64,000 nt of DNA from Rosellinia necatrix (GCA_021209875.1 JAGYVD010000002.1:2666001-2730000); one strand, 5' to 3'; counted from the stretch's first letter, positions 1 through 14,385 are shown. The notes: a model not told the origin generated them from the letters alone. Numbers and translations: made by a program.

Positions 1-720
1 CAGAACTAATACATATAAGTTGTTTTATAATTAAGCTAATAAATATTATTAGCTGTTTTATAAATTTATATTTATATATATTTTAAAATAAAATTAAATT
101 TTAAAATTAAAAATAAAATAAAAATATAATCAAGTAGTATTAAAGATCTACATGCTTATTAAAAACTTAACGCAGGCTTTTAAAAAGCAAAACTAGTAAT
201 AATTATATTTAAAATACATAATTATTATTATTTAAATATAATATTAATAAAAGTTTAAAAAACAATTAATTATAATATTATAGTTGTTAAATATTTAGTA
301 TTAAAATAATTAAAGTTTAAAAAACAACAGTTTATTTTAATATATTAATAGCCAAATATAGTAGTACGTAGATAATTAATAACCTAAACTATTTAAAATA
401 TAATATAAAGTTAAATTTAGCTGTTATTATAATATTTTCCTGCTTTTTATATTAATAAAAATAAAATAATTAACAAGCTAATATAAAATATATTAAATTT
501 ATAAGTTAATAAATATTAATAGATTTTGCTAGTAATAGTTAAGCTTAAAAGTTAATAATTTTATTTTTTTTATAAACAGCGCTGCTTAAAATAAAAAAAA
601 GCTATATTAGAGGTTAAATATACGCGGACGTTAAAAAACTAAACGTGCTTTATCTGCTAAAACAAAAAAAAAATTAAAATATAAAGTTGTATAATTATAA
701 AACTTACTGCATTATTTAGT

Positions 721-900
721 ATAGTTTATTTAAAGTAGTATAATATTAAGTCTATAAAAATATAATATAAAATTAAAAAAAAAAGGCTTCTGGTCCTGTA
801 AGAACTAGAAGCTTTAAGCTAGTACTTTATTTAATCTATATAATCTTTATTTAGCTAGCTGCGCTAGCTAGATAAGGAGCCCCCTTTCCTGACTGTGTTA
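721..900 (+). repeat. Left inverted-repeat arm (heavily mutated)
   Basis: This is the left arm of the inverted pair. Its outer half runs through ATTAAGTCT at about 746-754. The outer hairpin (784-814) has decayed so that its stem no longer pairs perfectly, while the inner hairpin (845-859, loop TGC, 863-877) keeps most of its stem. It is followed by GAGCCCCCTTTCCTGACTG, the partner of the right arm's CAGTCAGGAAGGGGGGCTC. Confidence 0.7.
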
Positions 901-1285
901 ATAATATAAAAAATAAAAACAAATGTATTAAAAAATAGTAATTTTAAAATTTTTTGACATAAATAAAATGTTTGCAGCAAAAGTTTTTTTAGCAGTAGTA
1001 AATGCTTATATAACGCTTAATTAAAAATATTAATAATTTATTATATTAATTAAATATAAGCTATTTAAAAAAATATGCTTATTTTAATAAAGTATAATAA
1101 AATTTTTAATATTATAATTTATAAATATAAGCTAAAAAAAAAAAAAAAATAAGGTTAAAATGTTTATAAATTTAATAAACCAATAAATATAAAACAGATT
1201 TTTAATTAATATAACAGCATATTAAAACAATAAAGTTTAAAAAAAAAGCTAAAATAATCTAGCCGGCTAAAAAAATTATAAATAT

Positions 1286-1995
1286 GTTGAATGGGCTTTG
1301 TACATGCAATGCATGTACTGTTCACGCATAAAACAAAATACAACTTTTTGTTATATAATATCTATTATATTTAATAATTCTATTTAAATAACTATTATGC
1401 GTAGCATTATTTTAAATTTTATATAAAAATTCTGCTAACATATAACTTATTAAAATAATAGCAATAATACAGCCTGTTTTATATATAAAATATATACGCT
1501 ATATATATATATATAATATATATGTTATATACTTATATAAAATATATATATATATAACAGCTATAAATAACTATAATTAATTATTATAGTTTTAACACTA
1601 GCTTTTTTTTTTATTAGTTGTAGTTTTTTATTTATACGTTATTGCTTGTATATATATAATTACCTGTTTATACATAGTTGCTTTTTTATATAAAGTCTTT
1701 TGTTTATATGCAGCTTTTAATTTATGTATGCTTTATATAGCTGCTGCTTAATGCTTAAGCCTGGGCTTAAAATTGCTAGCATGTTTTCTACTGCTTAAAT
1801 ATACGTATAGCTTTATTTATAATTAACTTTTTGTTCTGCTGTTCTGTTTATTTTTTCTTTTTATATATATATATATATAATAGCTTTTTTTATATAATAT
1901 AAATATTAACTTTTAAAAGCTGCAGCATTAATAATAATAATAATAATAATAATATCTGCTGCTGTTTTTACTGCTGCTGCTGCTGTTTTTACGCC
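1286..1995 (+). repeat. Long repeat, copy 1 (LTR-like start)
   Basis: This segment recurs inverted at 16575-17220, and its first ~310 bp recur at 8893-9169. It opens TGTTGAATGGGCTTTGTACA (1285 on) and runs through TTCACGC, an A+T core, and a tail ending in ATA/ATT triplets then GCTGCT triplets. The shared internal landmark TGCTTAATGCTTAAGCCTGG lies near 1740-1770. A TG...CA outline ending TTTTAACA near 1597 would suit a long terminal repeat, but copies 1 and 2 continue beyond that point. Confidence 0.65.
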
Positions 1996-2802
1996 GCTTG
2001 CCCGCTTTTGCTTTTGCTCCGCGCTTTTTTTAATAAAAAATATTTTATAGTTTATAATTTTTATTTATATAAAAAAAACAGCTAAATAAAAATTATTGTT
2101 TTTTATAAAATTTTAAGCTTGCTAAGCTTTAATTTAGTTTTTATATATTAATATATATAATTTCTTTTTAAATAAATAATTGTTTATATATTTTTATTTT
2201 TTTTTGCTAATAAATTTCTATATATAATAAAATATTAAAAATATTATTATCGCTGTTTTTTTATAATATTTTATTTTAAATAACAGTTTTAAACGTTTTT
2301 ATAAATGTTTAAGCTAAGTTTATTTGCTGCAAAAACTATTTTTAATCTTTTTAATTTAAAACTAAAAATTTAATATTTAAAAATATATATAATAAACCGT
2401 ATAATAACTACTATTATAATTAAAAAGCTTTATTTAACTTATATTATTAAATTTTAATTTTTAAAAAACGTTAGCGTTTTTATATTTAAAGCTTATATAA
2501 AGCATAATATTTTAATTATAGCTAAAAAAAAAATAAATAAATAAATTTGTTTTTTTGCTTTTTTTTATATTTTATTTTTTATATATAAATAATATAAAAA
2601 TAAAAATATAATTTATATAAACATAAAAATAAAAGTATAGCTTATATATAGTTTTTTTTATATATAAAAAAAAAAAAAAAAAAAATAACTTTTAATCTTT
2701 TTTTTTAAAAAATAATTAATTATTATATATAAATAAAAAAATATAAAGCTTAAAATCTATTATATTAGTTTATTTATAAACTATAAACTTTTAAACTTTA
2801 TT

Positions 2803-3198
2803 AGCTTTAATTAAAAATTAAACTTAAAATATATAACAGCTAATTATTATATATATTATTATTATATTATTAAAGCTTGTTTTTAAAAATCAAGCTTTTA
2901 ATAATTATTATATATTTTTTATATAAATAAAATAAAATTTAAGCTGTTATTATATAAAAAAAATAAAAAATATTTAAAAATAAAAAATAATAAAAATAGC
3001 AAAATTTAAAGTTTATAATATTTTTTATAAACTTTAAATTTTATAAGCTTTAGCTAAAAATTAAACTTAAGTTATATAATAATTAAATATAATATATATT
3101 ATTATTATATTATTAAAGCTTGTTTTTTAAAAATTAAGTTTTTAATTATATTTATATTTTTATTATATAATAAAATAAAGTTTATATTACTATTATAT
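2803..3198 (+). repeat. Tandem duplication, period ~244 bp
   Basis: 2803-2954 and 3046-3198 are diverged direct copies. They share AAAAATTAAACTTAA, a TATTATTATTATATTATTAA core and AAGCTTGTTTTT in the same order and spacing. Differences are mostly A/G or C/T, as expected if the duplication preceded mutation. Confidence 0.55.
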
Positions 3199-6050
3199 AA
3201 AAAATAGTATTTATTATTATATAAACCCGGCTTTTTATTATTTTTGCCTTTTAATTTATTTTATATATGCTTTAACTTATATAATTAGTTTATTTATAAA
3301 TATTAAGTTTTTAAAGCTTAGTTTAGCTTTTATTTAATAAAAATATCCGCTAAATTATTAGCACTATTAATTTATTATATTTTAAAAAAAAATTTTTATA
3401 TAATTTTAAAACAATATAATATTTATTATTAAACGCTTTTTTATATTATATTTAGCTTAATTAAACAATTATTTAATAATTTTAAATTTAAATATAAAAC
3501 TGTTAAAACTAAAAAACGTTTAAAATAACTAAAATTTTTAAATTATTATATATAAAACTATTATATTATTAAATTTATTAACTATATTATATAACTTATT
3601 TATTAAAACATTTTAAATAATTTTTTATATTTGCTAAAATTTTAATATATAATATTTTTAATTATTTTAAAATTTAATTTTTTTTATATAATGCTCCGTT
3701 ATTAATATAATAAAAATCTAAGCTAAAACTTATATTAATATTATTTATAAAAAATCTGTTAGTAAAAATAAATAGTTTTATATATATTAGGATTAATAAT
3801 ATAAAAATTAAACTTTGTTTAAAATTGTTTATTTATTATTAAATTTTTAGTTTAAATTTTTAATATTATTTAAAACTAGATTAATTATTTAAGCAGCTAC
3901 TAATAAATTATATAAAGCTTTTAGTTAATATATATTATTAATATAAGCTTTTCTGGCCTGTTATAAAATATAATTTTCAGCAGTTTTATTATATAAAAAT
4001 TAACTTAAGCTAATTATTTATTTTGTTTTTTTTATATTAACGTTATATTTTTTTTATATAATAATATAATTTAGCTGCTATTAAATTTAATTAAATGTTT
4101 TAGTTAAAATATTTTTTTAACTTTATATAAAAATCAGCTTGTTTTAGTTTATGTTTTTTTTTAAAAAGTTTAATATAATAAAACTAAATATATTATTTAT
4201 TTATAAGCTAGTAATACTAAAATTTTTAATTATTTTATTATATATAATAAATATAAGTTATATATAAATATAAATATATTTAATTATTTTTAATAGTATT
4301 AATAATAAGTTTTAAATTAATATAGCTTTAACTCTGCTAATTTATATAGCAGTTATATAATTTTAAAATTATTTTTTAAAATATTTTAGCTTAAGTTTAT
4401 TAAATAGTTATATAAAAATTTTTTTGCTAGTTTATTTTTTAATTATATATACGCTTATATAATATTTTAAAGTTTGTTTAAAATATTATAATTATAGATC
4501 AGCAAAAATTTAAATATTAGCAGCAGTTTTTAATTTATTTATTAAATAATTAAAAATTATATAAATATTATTTTTTTTAGCGTTATTATATTATTATATA
4601 ACAAGTTTTAATTTTTATATAGTTAGGTTATTTTTTTTAATTTTTATATAAATCTGGACTTAAAAATTCAAGCTTTACTAAACTTAAATTTAATATATTT
4701 AATAAATTAAAATATTTTTATATAATAAAGTTATTAATTTTAATTATGTTTAATTTTTAAATAATATTCCTGGTATAATAATTATATTATTTTTTAAAGC
4801 TTTATTATTAAAATATATACTTGTTATTTTTTGCTGTTATAAAAATATTATTTAGCTTTTATATAAATATAGCTTATATATTAACATTTATAATAACATT
4901 TTTTTAATTTATTATGTTTTTATATAATAAATAATTAAATCGTTTAAAATATTTTTTATTTATTAGTTTATTATTTATTTATTATATAATAATATAATTT
5001 AATTTAAATATATTAAAATTATATAAGGCTATTAATTAAATTAATAATTATATTAAATTTTTAATTAATTAGATTTTATATAGCTTTTACTAACTTTTTT
5101 TTTATATTAAAACTTTGCTTTTTAAAACAATAAAAATATATCGTATATAATTAAGCTCTTATATTTATTAATTATATAATTAATTTTAACTTTAGGTTGT
5201 TTTTATGTAATATTTCTATAGCTTTTTTATTATTTTTACTTTTTATATAATATTTAATAAAAAAGTAAATCTTAGTTAATTTTAAAATATATTTTAAATA
5301 TTAGCAAAATAAATATTAATCTGTTTAAACCTGCGGTATTATTTAAAGCTTTAATTATTATTTATAAAATAAATTTTTATTTTATATAATATTTAATTTT
5401 GTTTTTAATATATTATATATATAGCAAAATAGTTTATATATTTATTTAATCTTGCTTATTATTTAATAAGCTTTAATAAATATTATATAATATTATATAT
5501 TAATTATTTTAGCTTAGTTTTAAAAGTTTTTAATAAAAATTTATATTTAAATTATATATAATATAATTAAAAAGTTTTTAATATATATTAATTTAATATT
5601 TATATAATGCTTTTTAAACGTTATATATAAATATAAATTTTAAAAATATTACAGCTTAAAATAATATTATAATATTAATAATATAAAATATTTATTTATT
5701 ATTTATTTATATAATATTAATTATAACTTTATAATTAAAATTATAATTGTTTTTAATTAAAAACTTAAAATATTTTAATATTTAGTTATATAACTAATAA
5801 TAATAATAGAACTTCTGGATTTCTTTTTAAAATTAAATAATTTATATTATATTTTATATAATTTAACAGCTTATATAGTTTTTTATATAAAAATGTTTAA
5901 AGCAGCAGTATAAACGTTTTAGTTTTATTTTAATAAAATATATTCTAGCTTTTAAAAGTTTATATTAAAAATAAATATTTTTATTTATATATAATAAATA
6001 TAATTTTTTGTTTTATTATATAATAATATTTTTTATATTATTAAAATAAG

Positions 6051-6229
6051 TGACACAGTCAGGAAGGGGGGCTCCTTATCTAGCTAGCGAAGCTAGCTAG
6101 ATAAGGATTGTGTAGCTTAGATAAGGTAACCTAGCCTAACAAGGCTTCTGGTCCCTGCGGGACCGGAAGCCTCCATCTAATCTACATCACACTTTTACAG
6201 ACTTAATACCACACTACCCTTAGTAAACT
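6051..6229 (-). repeat. Right inverted-repeat arm (well preserved, two hairpins)
   Basis: This arm has near-normal base composition inside the A+T block. It contains a perfect 15-bp stem with loop GAA (6074-6088, 6092-6106) and a 14-bp stem with one mismatch and loop TGC (6142-6155, 6159-6172). It pairs with 721-900. Confidence 0.7.
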
Positions 6230-8108
6230 ATACAATAAGCTTATAAATAGTTTATGTTTTTAAAAAAATAAAAATAATATTAAAATATTTAAAATATAAT
6301 ATATTATTATATTAAAAACGTTTTTATTTTAATTGTTTTAATTAATATAAAAGTTTTTCCGCTTTTAAATTATATAAAAGCAGTTTTTTTATTTATTTAG
6401 CTTATATATAAAAGTTTATTTAAATATATATTTTTAGTTATATTTTATTTACTGTTAAATAATTAAAAATATTTATATTTTATAGTTTATTTTAATATTT
6501 TATATAATATTAATTATTTAATATAAATTAATTAAATAAAACATTTATTTTTAATTTTAAATATTTTTTTTGTTATATAATATATAAATATATTATTTAT
6601 TAAAAACTAAATTAATTATATATTTTATTTATTATTAATTTTTTTATTGTTGTTTAAATTTAGTTTAAAATATTTTTATATTTTATAAAACATGTTAAAA
6701 ATCGTTAAATAATAAAAATAGTTAAAAATTATTTTATACAAGTTAAAATATATATTTTTATACAGGCTTTTTTAAAATATATAGTTTATTAATTAACAGC
6801 CTGTTTTTTAATATATAAAATATTTTTATTTATATAAGCGTTATAATTAAACTGTTTTTAAATTATAAAAGTTTTATTATATATTAAGCTAGCTTAAAAT
6901 CTATATATATTTTTAAATTAAAAACTTTTATATAATTATTTTAATTATATTTTTAGTTAGTAAAATTAACATTATTTATTTTTATATAAAATATTTTGTT
7001 TTATTTTTGTTTATAATTTATAAACATATTTTTAAATTAATAAAAAATTTTTGCATATAAGTTTTTAAAATATAAAAGCTGTTGTTAATTTTAATATGCT
7101 TTAGCATGCTTATATAATAATTATATTCAGCTAGATTTTATTTTAATAGCTTGTTTTTAAAGCTTGTTATATTTTTGCCCGCTTAATAATTATTAAATTT
7201 AATACTTTATATATAATTAAATTTAAATGGTTTTATTTTATTTATATAAAAATAATATTAATTTAATCGGCTTAATATTTGCTGTAGTTTATATTTATAT
7301 TAAAATAAATGTTTATTATATAATAAATTTTATTTTAAGTTTTATTTAGTTTAATATTATATATATAAAAGTTTTTAGCTGGATTTTTAATATAATTAAA
7401 AATATAACGTAATATTAGTTTTTATTATTTTAAATTATTAATATAAACTAATAAACAGCTGTACTTTATTATATAATAAATTATATAGCTTGCTAGAATA
7501 ATTTTTTTTTTATATATTTTTTAAAAATAACATATTTATTAAAAATATATTTTTGTTTTATATGTGTTAAAAAAAAAATTAAAAATATATTTATTATAGT
7601 TAAATTAAACGTTATATATATATATAATAATTGTTTAAAAGTTTATAAAAATAAGATATAATAAAATATTTATAAACTAGTTTAAAATTTAGTCTATGTT
7701 TTATAAATATTATATGCCTGTTTATTAAGTTAAAAATATGTTTATATTTAATTATTAGTTATATAAATAATTTCTTAGTTTTTTTTAAAGTTTAAAAATA
7801 TATATTAAATATTAGTTTTAGTTATAACATATTAAATAATATTTTAAGCTATAAAATATTTATATTGTTTATATTTATATAAAACTGTTAGTTTACAATA
7901 AATAAGTTAAATATTTATATAAATATTAATATAAATATAAATAAAAATATTTTAGTTTATTTAATATATATTATTTTTATATAATTTATATAAGCTTAAC
8001 TGTTTATATAAAGCTGTTATTGCTGCTAAATTATACGTTTTTTTTATTTAATATATTAAGCAGTTTTTGCTAGATCAGCTTATAAAATTAGTTTTATATT
8101 TTATATAT

Positions 8109-8225
8109 GCTACAGAAAAGGATGGGGACCAACTGGTTAGTTGGCTGTACAGGTATTACAGGCTAAGTAGGGCCACCTATTTCTGTCTATTTCTGTTTTA
8201 GTTCCTACCCCTGGTATACTGTAGC
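8109..8225. mobile_element. MITE-like 117-bp island of normal composition
   Basis: A short stretch with ordinary G+C interrupts the A+T block. It begins GCTACAG and ends CTGTAGC (imperfect terminal inverted repeats) and contains the palindrome CCAACTGGTTAGTTGG and a repeated CTATTTCTGT. Its small size would put it below the length RIP usually detects, or it inserted after mutation ended. It has no coding capacity. The target-site duplication is ambiguous because the flanks are TATATAT-like. Confidence 0.5.
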
Positions 8226-8892
8226 AATATATTTATAATTTAAAATTTTTAATATATAATTTTTATAATAGCTAGTTAGTTATATTTAAATTTTTATATT
8301 TTAAAATATAATAAACAGCTTATATATTAAATATAATTAAAGTTATAGGTATAATATTAAGTTTTTAGTTTTAATATTATATATTAATAATATTTTATAT
8401 AATATGTTTATTAATTCTATAGTTTATTATAATTTTATTATATTATTTAATATTATTATATGTAATAAAAAGTTTTTTTATTATATAATTATTTTAAAAT
8501 TATTATAAAAATATATTAAAAATAAATAAACAAGTTTTAATAATAAGTTAATAAACAGGTTTTAAAAGTTTATTTATATATTGTTTAGTTTTTATATAAT
8601 AAATAATTATATATAATTATATATTATCGCTTTTAATATTTAATTTTTATATTATAACTTTAAAATATAATAAATTATATAAAAATATAAATATTTAAAA
8701 TTAATTTTTTAAGCTTTTATTATATAAAAATAATTTGTTTATAAAAACAAAATCTTTAAAATATAATATAAAAACCTGTTTAAATTTATTAAACTTTAGG
8801 CGCGCTTTATTTTTATTTTTGCTAATTTATAATTATATTTTATAACTATTAATTAGTATTAAATAAGCTTTATATATATAATATATATATTA

Positions 8893-9169
8893 TTTACGCG
8901 TAAAATAAAATATAACTTTTGTTATATAATATTTATTATATTTAATAATTTTATTTAATTAACTATTATATATAATATTATTTTAAATCTTATATAAAAA
9001 ATTCTATTAATATATAACTTATTAAAATAACAGCAATAATACAGCCTGTTTTATATATAAAGCATACACGCTATATATATATATATAACATGTACGCCAT
9101 ATGCTTGTACAAAATATATGCACGTACAACAGCTGTGAGTAATTATAACTAATTGCCATAGTTCTAACA
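8893..9169 (+). repeat. Long repeat, partial copy 3
   Basis: This is a direct, shorter copy of 1328-1597. It starts at TTTACGCGTAAAA and ends GTTCTAACA. Its second half (about 9060-9169) is less mutated than copy 1 and keeps CATGTACGCCATATGCTTG and CACGTACAACAGCTGTGAG. It therefore probably shows the more ancestral sequence. It ends where copies 1 and 2 continue, which supports a real element boundary near 9169. Confidence 0.6.
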
Positions 9170-12100
9170 AATGCTTATATTTAAATAAAACTAGAAATAT
9201 TTATTTTTAACTTTTTGAGCATTATAACAAGCTTTAGTTTATAATTAATAAAACTAATATATGCTAGCTTAATAAAATTTAAATTAATATTATAAAAATT
9301 AAAAAATTAAAAAAACAGTAGTTTTATGCACGCTATAAAAACTTATATAGCAAAATCGTTAATTTAAATTAAAAAATTAATAAAAAAACAATAGTTTAAA
9401 TAATATTATAAATTTTAATAATAAAAAGTAGATTATTTTAATTTTAATATAATTTTATAATAATAAATTTAATTTTACTAAAAAAATTGCTAATAATTTA
9501 AAACTATTTTTATTATTAAATTTAAAAATATATTTTAATAAATAATATATTAATTAATAATTATAAAAATTATATTTAATTAATAATAAAAGCTATTAAA
9601 ACTTAGATTTTTTTTTAGCTAAAAATAAAAAATAGTTTATATAAATATTTTATAGTTTTTATTTAAATCAAAAATAAAAAATTATTTAAAAAGATTATTT
9701 AGCTTTAAAAAACTTATTAATAAATATAATATTTATTAATATAACGTTAATAAAAAATCTATATAAATATTGTTTTAAAAGCTTGTTTAATTAAAAAATC
9801 TACTATTATAGTTTTAATTATTTATTATATTTTAAAAATATAAAGAATAATATTTTAATAATTTAATTTATTAAATATTAAAATTTAGTTTTTTAAATAT
9901 AAACTTAATTTTTAATATTTAAATAAAAACGTTATATTAAATATAAACAAAATATTACAAATAATCTTTAAAAATACTGCTAAATTAATTATATTTAATT
10001 AATTTCAATATGTTTTAGCTTATAAGTTATTTTAAAAGTTTTTAAGCTAAAAAAACTTTAAAGCTTTTTAATATTAATAATTAAAACTTTTAAAAGCTGT
10101 AGTTTATAAGCATTAATATATATAGCTAAAAATATATAAATTAACAGAATTTTTATATTAAATATAAAATATATGTTATTATATATATAATATAATAAAT
10201 ATTTAAATAATTTTTAAATTAAAAAGCTGTTTAATTTTTTAAAAGCTGTATTAAAATCTGTTTGATTATTAAATAAAATATAATAAATTCAAATAAATTT
10301 TAATGGTTAAAAATAAATATATTAAATTCATTTATATATATTTTTAATAAATAAAACTATTATATAAGTTTTGTAAAAATTAAACAATTTATATATTAAA
10401 TAAAAAACGTTATAAATTTATATTTTATATTATTTAAAATAATTTAAATATTTTTGTAATAGCTTATAATAATAAAACTTAATATAAGCTTTAGCTAAAA
10501 ATAAAAAATTAATAACAAGCTTTGTTTAGTTTATATTAAAATGTTTATTAAAAATATTAAATAAACTAGTAAAAAATAATTAAAAAATAAATAAACTATT
10601 AAATAAAACTAGCTTATTATTAAAACTATAGTTAAAAATTGTTTAAGCAGCTGTTTAATAATATATTAAAAGCTTTTTAAAGCTTAAAACTTTTATATTT
10701 GTTATTATATATTTAAATATTAATTAATATAATATTATTAATAAAATAACTTAGGTTAAATAAAAATATTAATAAATAATTTATAATTAAATTTAAATAG
10801 AATATATATATATAAATATTATAAATATTTAATAAAAAAAACTTTCTGCTAAAAACAGCAAGCATATAAAATTAAACTTTAAATTTATATTAAATATTTA
10901 ATTAAATATAAAAATTAATTTATATTCTATATAAATTTTTAATTATAAAAACTAATTATTATTAAAAATATTAAATTTAATAAAAGCTGTTTTATTTTAA
11001 AATACAGAAAAAATTAACTATTAAAATTAAATAAACAGCAGTAAAAAACTAAAAGTTTTAAATTTAATAAATAAACAGCAGTATAAAACAAATAATAAAT
11101 AAAAGCTTAAAAATATATTATATATCGCTTTTAAAAATATAAAAATATTAAAAACATTTTTTTATAGCTTGATTAATTAAACTAATATATATAAATTAAA
11201 AATAAATATATTAGCAGGACAGATTTTAAATTAAAAACTAGCTTTTTAAATATAACAGCAAGAACTTATTATTTTATATATAATTTTAAACTAAAAATAG
11301 CTTTAATAAAAAACTTTAAAAATAAAATAATTATAACATATAAAAAATAATTATTTATAACGTTTTAAAACATTATAAATTTTATAATAATAAAATATTA
11401 ATTATTAAACAAGCTAGCAAAATATTAACTCTAGCTAGTTAAACAAATAATAAAAACTAAAAAAACTTAAATAAAATATAAATATATATATAAAATATTT
11501 TTATTTATAAATAAATTAAGCTATAAAACAATGCATAAAAAATTAAATAAAAGGTACAAAATAATATAAAAGTTTAATATTTATTATAATAATATATATA
11601 AAGCTAAAAATTAACTCATTGAAAAATTATATTTAAAATATTTTTATAAAAATATTGTTTTAAAATAAATAAAAACTTTATATTTTAAAATTATAAATAT
11701 AAAATATTATATATAATATTTATAATTATAATATAATAATATAAAACTAATAAATTAAAAACTAGTTTAAAAATTAAATATATTAAAATAATTTTATTAA
11801 AAACTTTTATAAAATAAAAAAGCTTAAAATTATTTTTAAACAATTTTTGTAATAAAAATATATAAAAAATATTTATTATATAAAAAAAATTATAAAAGAG
11901 TTTTAATAAAAAAATAAAAACAAATTATTATTATTTAAATAAATATTTATATATAAATTTAATAAAAAAACATTTTAAAAATTTATAAAATAAAACTAAT
12001 TATATAAAAAATCTATAAATAATATATATATTTTAATTAATATATATTATAATATTTATAATAAAAATTTTTACAAATAATAATAATAATTGATTTATAT

Positions 12101-14385
12101 TTTTATTTAAAATTTAAATAGTTTAATATAATATTAATATTTTTAAATGTTTTAAAAACAGCAAACTTTTATTATATATTTAATATTAAACAGCTTTAAA
12201 CAGCAGAAAAAACTATATTATTAAATAAAATTTTATATAAATTATAAATTTTTTCTTATTATAATATAAAAGTTTTTAAATATTTTAAAACGTTTTAAAC
12301 TAATTATATTTAATAAAAACTATATTTATTTTAAATTTTAAATTATAAAATCTTTATTTTATTTTATATAAACAATTTTTAATTATATATAAAAAATAAT
12401 AAAAATTAATTTAAAAATTATTAACAGGATTAAAAAGTTTATAAGTTTAAAAATAAAAAATATTATTTAGATTTTAAAAATTAAAATAATCTATAACTAT
12501 ATTAAAAAATAATAATATTAATATATAATTAATATATTAAAAATTTATTACTTAATTTAATTTAATTAATAATATTTAAATTTTAAAACTATTATTTTTA
12601 TATAAAAATTATTCAAATATATAAAATAAGTTTTAAAAAAAATTAAAATATTTTAAAAAAATCAGATTAATATTTTATAGAATAATGATATTATAATTAA
12701 ATATAATGGTTATAGCTATATTATTATTGAAATATTTCATAAATTTAAGCTTAAATTATATAAAACAGCTAATTAAATAATTTATTATTTATATTAAATA
12801 AAAGATTTCATAATTATATATAAAAATAAAAATTTAATAGCTTAAGCTTTATTAATTATAAAAACATGTTATTTATAAATAATATAAATATTAAACGCTT
12901 TTATATAAATATATTATATTTTTTTTAATTTTATTATAAGCTATAATTATAAGTTATATGGCTAAAAAATAATAGCTTTAAAACAGCGTTTTAAAAATTT
13001 TATTTTAAATTTAAAAAAATATAAATAATTTATTTAAATAATATTTAAATAATCTGTTTAATAATTAATAAATATAAAAAATTATTATAAGGCTTAAATA
13101 TAAAAATATATAAAATATATAGTTTAAATAAAAATATTAAAAAGCTTGTTTATAATAAAATATTTTTTATTAATTAAATATTAATAAATAGTTTTATAAA
13201 AACTTTATATAAATATAATTTAAATATTTTAAAGCTTTATTTAATTTAAATAATTGATATTATAATATAAAAAGAAATAATAAACTATTAGTTTAAATTT
13301 TTAATAATTAATTAAAAAATTAAAAAATAAAAATATTTAAAACTTTTTAGTTTTATATAACTTTTAAAAACCGTTTTTTTTTTTTAATTTTTATTAAAAT
13401 TTTCTGAATTATTAGATTTTTAAGCCTATTAAAAAACGTTTTAAAATTAAATTATAATAAGCTTTTTAAATAATATTTAAAAATGTAAGCTGTGCAGCAA
13501 AAATAAATAAAAAACTATAATAAAATAAAAATAAAAAAATAAAAAATAAGAAGCTGAAAAATAACCAGCTATAAAAATATAAGCGTTAAAAATAGTTAAA
13601 AATATATAAAAATATAAAAATTTATAAAAATAAACGTTTTTAAAACTATAATATTTTATTTTTTTTAAAAATATTAAAAATTTAACGCAGCCAAATTTTA
13701 AAGTTTAAAATAATTTATTTTTAAATTAATTAATAATTAATCAAAGCTTATAATAATTATTTATTATAATATTAAAAATAAAATATAAAAATATATTTAA
13801 TTATTAATTAAATATATAAAAATTAATTTTATATTATTAATTATATATTAATTCATTAATTAAAACATATAAAATAAAATATAAACTAAAAAATATATTT
13901 ATATTTAAAAATATAACGTTAATATTAGTTATTATATTTAACAGCTTTATAATATAACTTATTTAATTAATTAATAAATATAAAATTAATATAGTTTAAA
14001 TAAAATATATTTTAAATAATATTTATTTGTTTTAAATATAAATAAATAAAATAAAAACAGCGTTAATAGCAGCAGTAGTAATATTATCTGCTATATAATA
14101 TTTTAAATTAAAAACAGCAGGCAAAAATAATATATATGATTATATAAAATTTAATAGCAGCAGTTTAATAATATTAATTATAATAAAGCTTTAAAAACTT
14201 AAAATAATATATTTTTAATATTTAAATTTAAACTTAAATTAAACAAACTTAATAAAAATAAATTTAAAAAAAACGCTATTAAAATAAATTAGCTTGTTTT
14301 TTAATTTTAAATATTATATTTAAATAAATTATAAATAAATAAAACAAAATTTTAAAAATATTATTTATAATAATATAAACAGCAG

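Larger units (their letters stand above)
721..6229. mobile_element. Decayed element bounded by ~180-bp terminal inverted repeats
   Basis: The sequence at 721-900 reappears as reverse complement at 6051-6229. Each arm carries two hairpins in the same order: an outer one (784-814 and 6142-6172, AGGCTTC...GAAGCCT) and an inner one (845-877 and 6074-6106, CCTTATCTAGCTAGC with a 3-nt loop). The outer part of the arms aligns well (shared core ATTAAGTCT), and most differences are transitions with A/T on the left arm. This is the layout of a DNA transposon or an inverted duplicate. The interior is too mutated to identify a transposase, and I cannot fix the target-site duplication. Confidence 0.55.

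Noticed and set aside
1..200. A telomere at the left end
   Set aside because: No TTAGGG-type repeat is present; the A+T sequence simply continues to the window edge.
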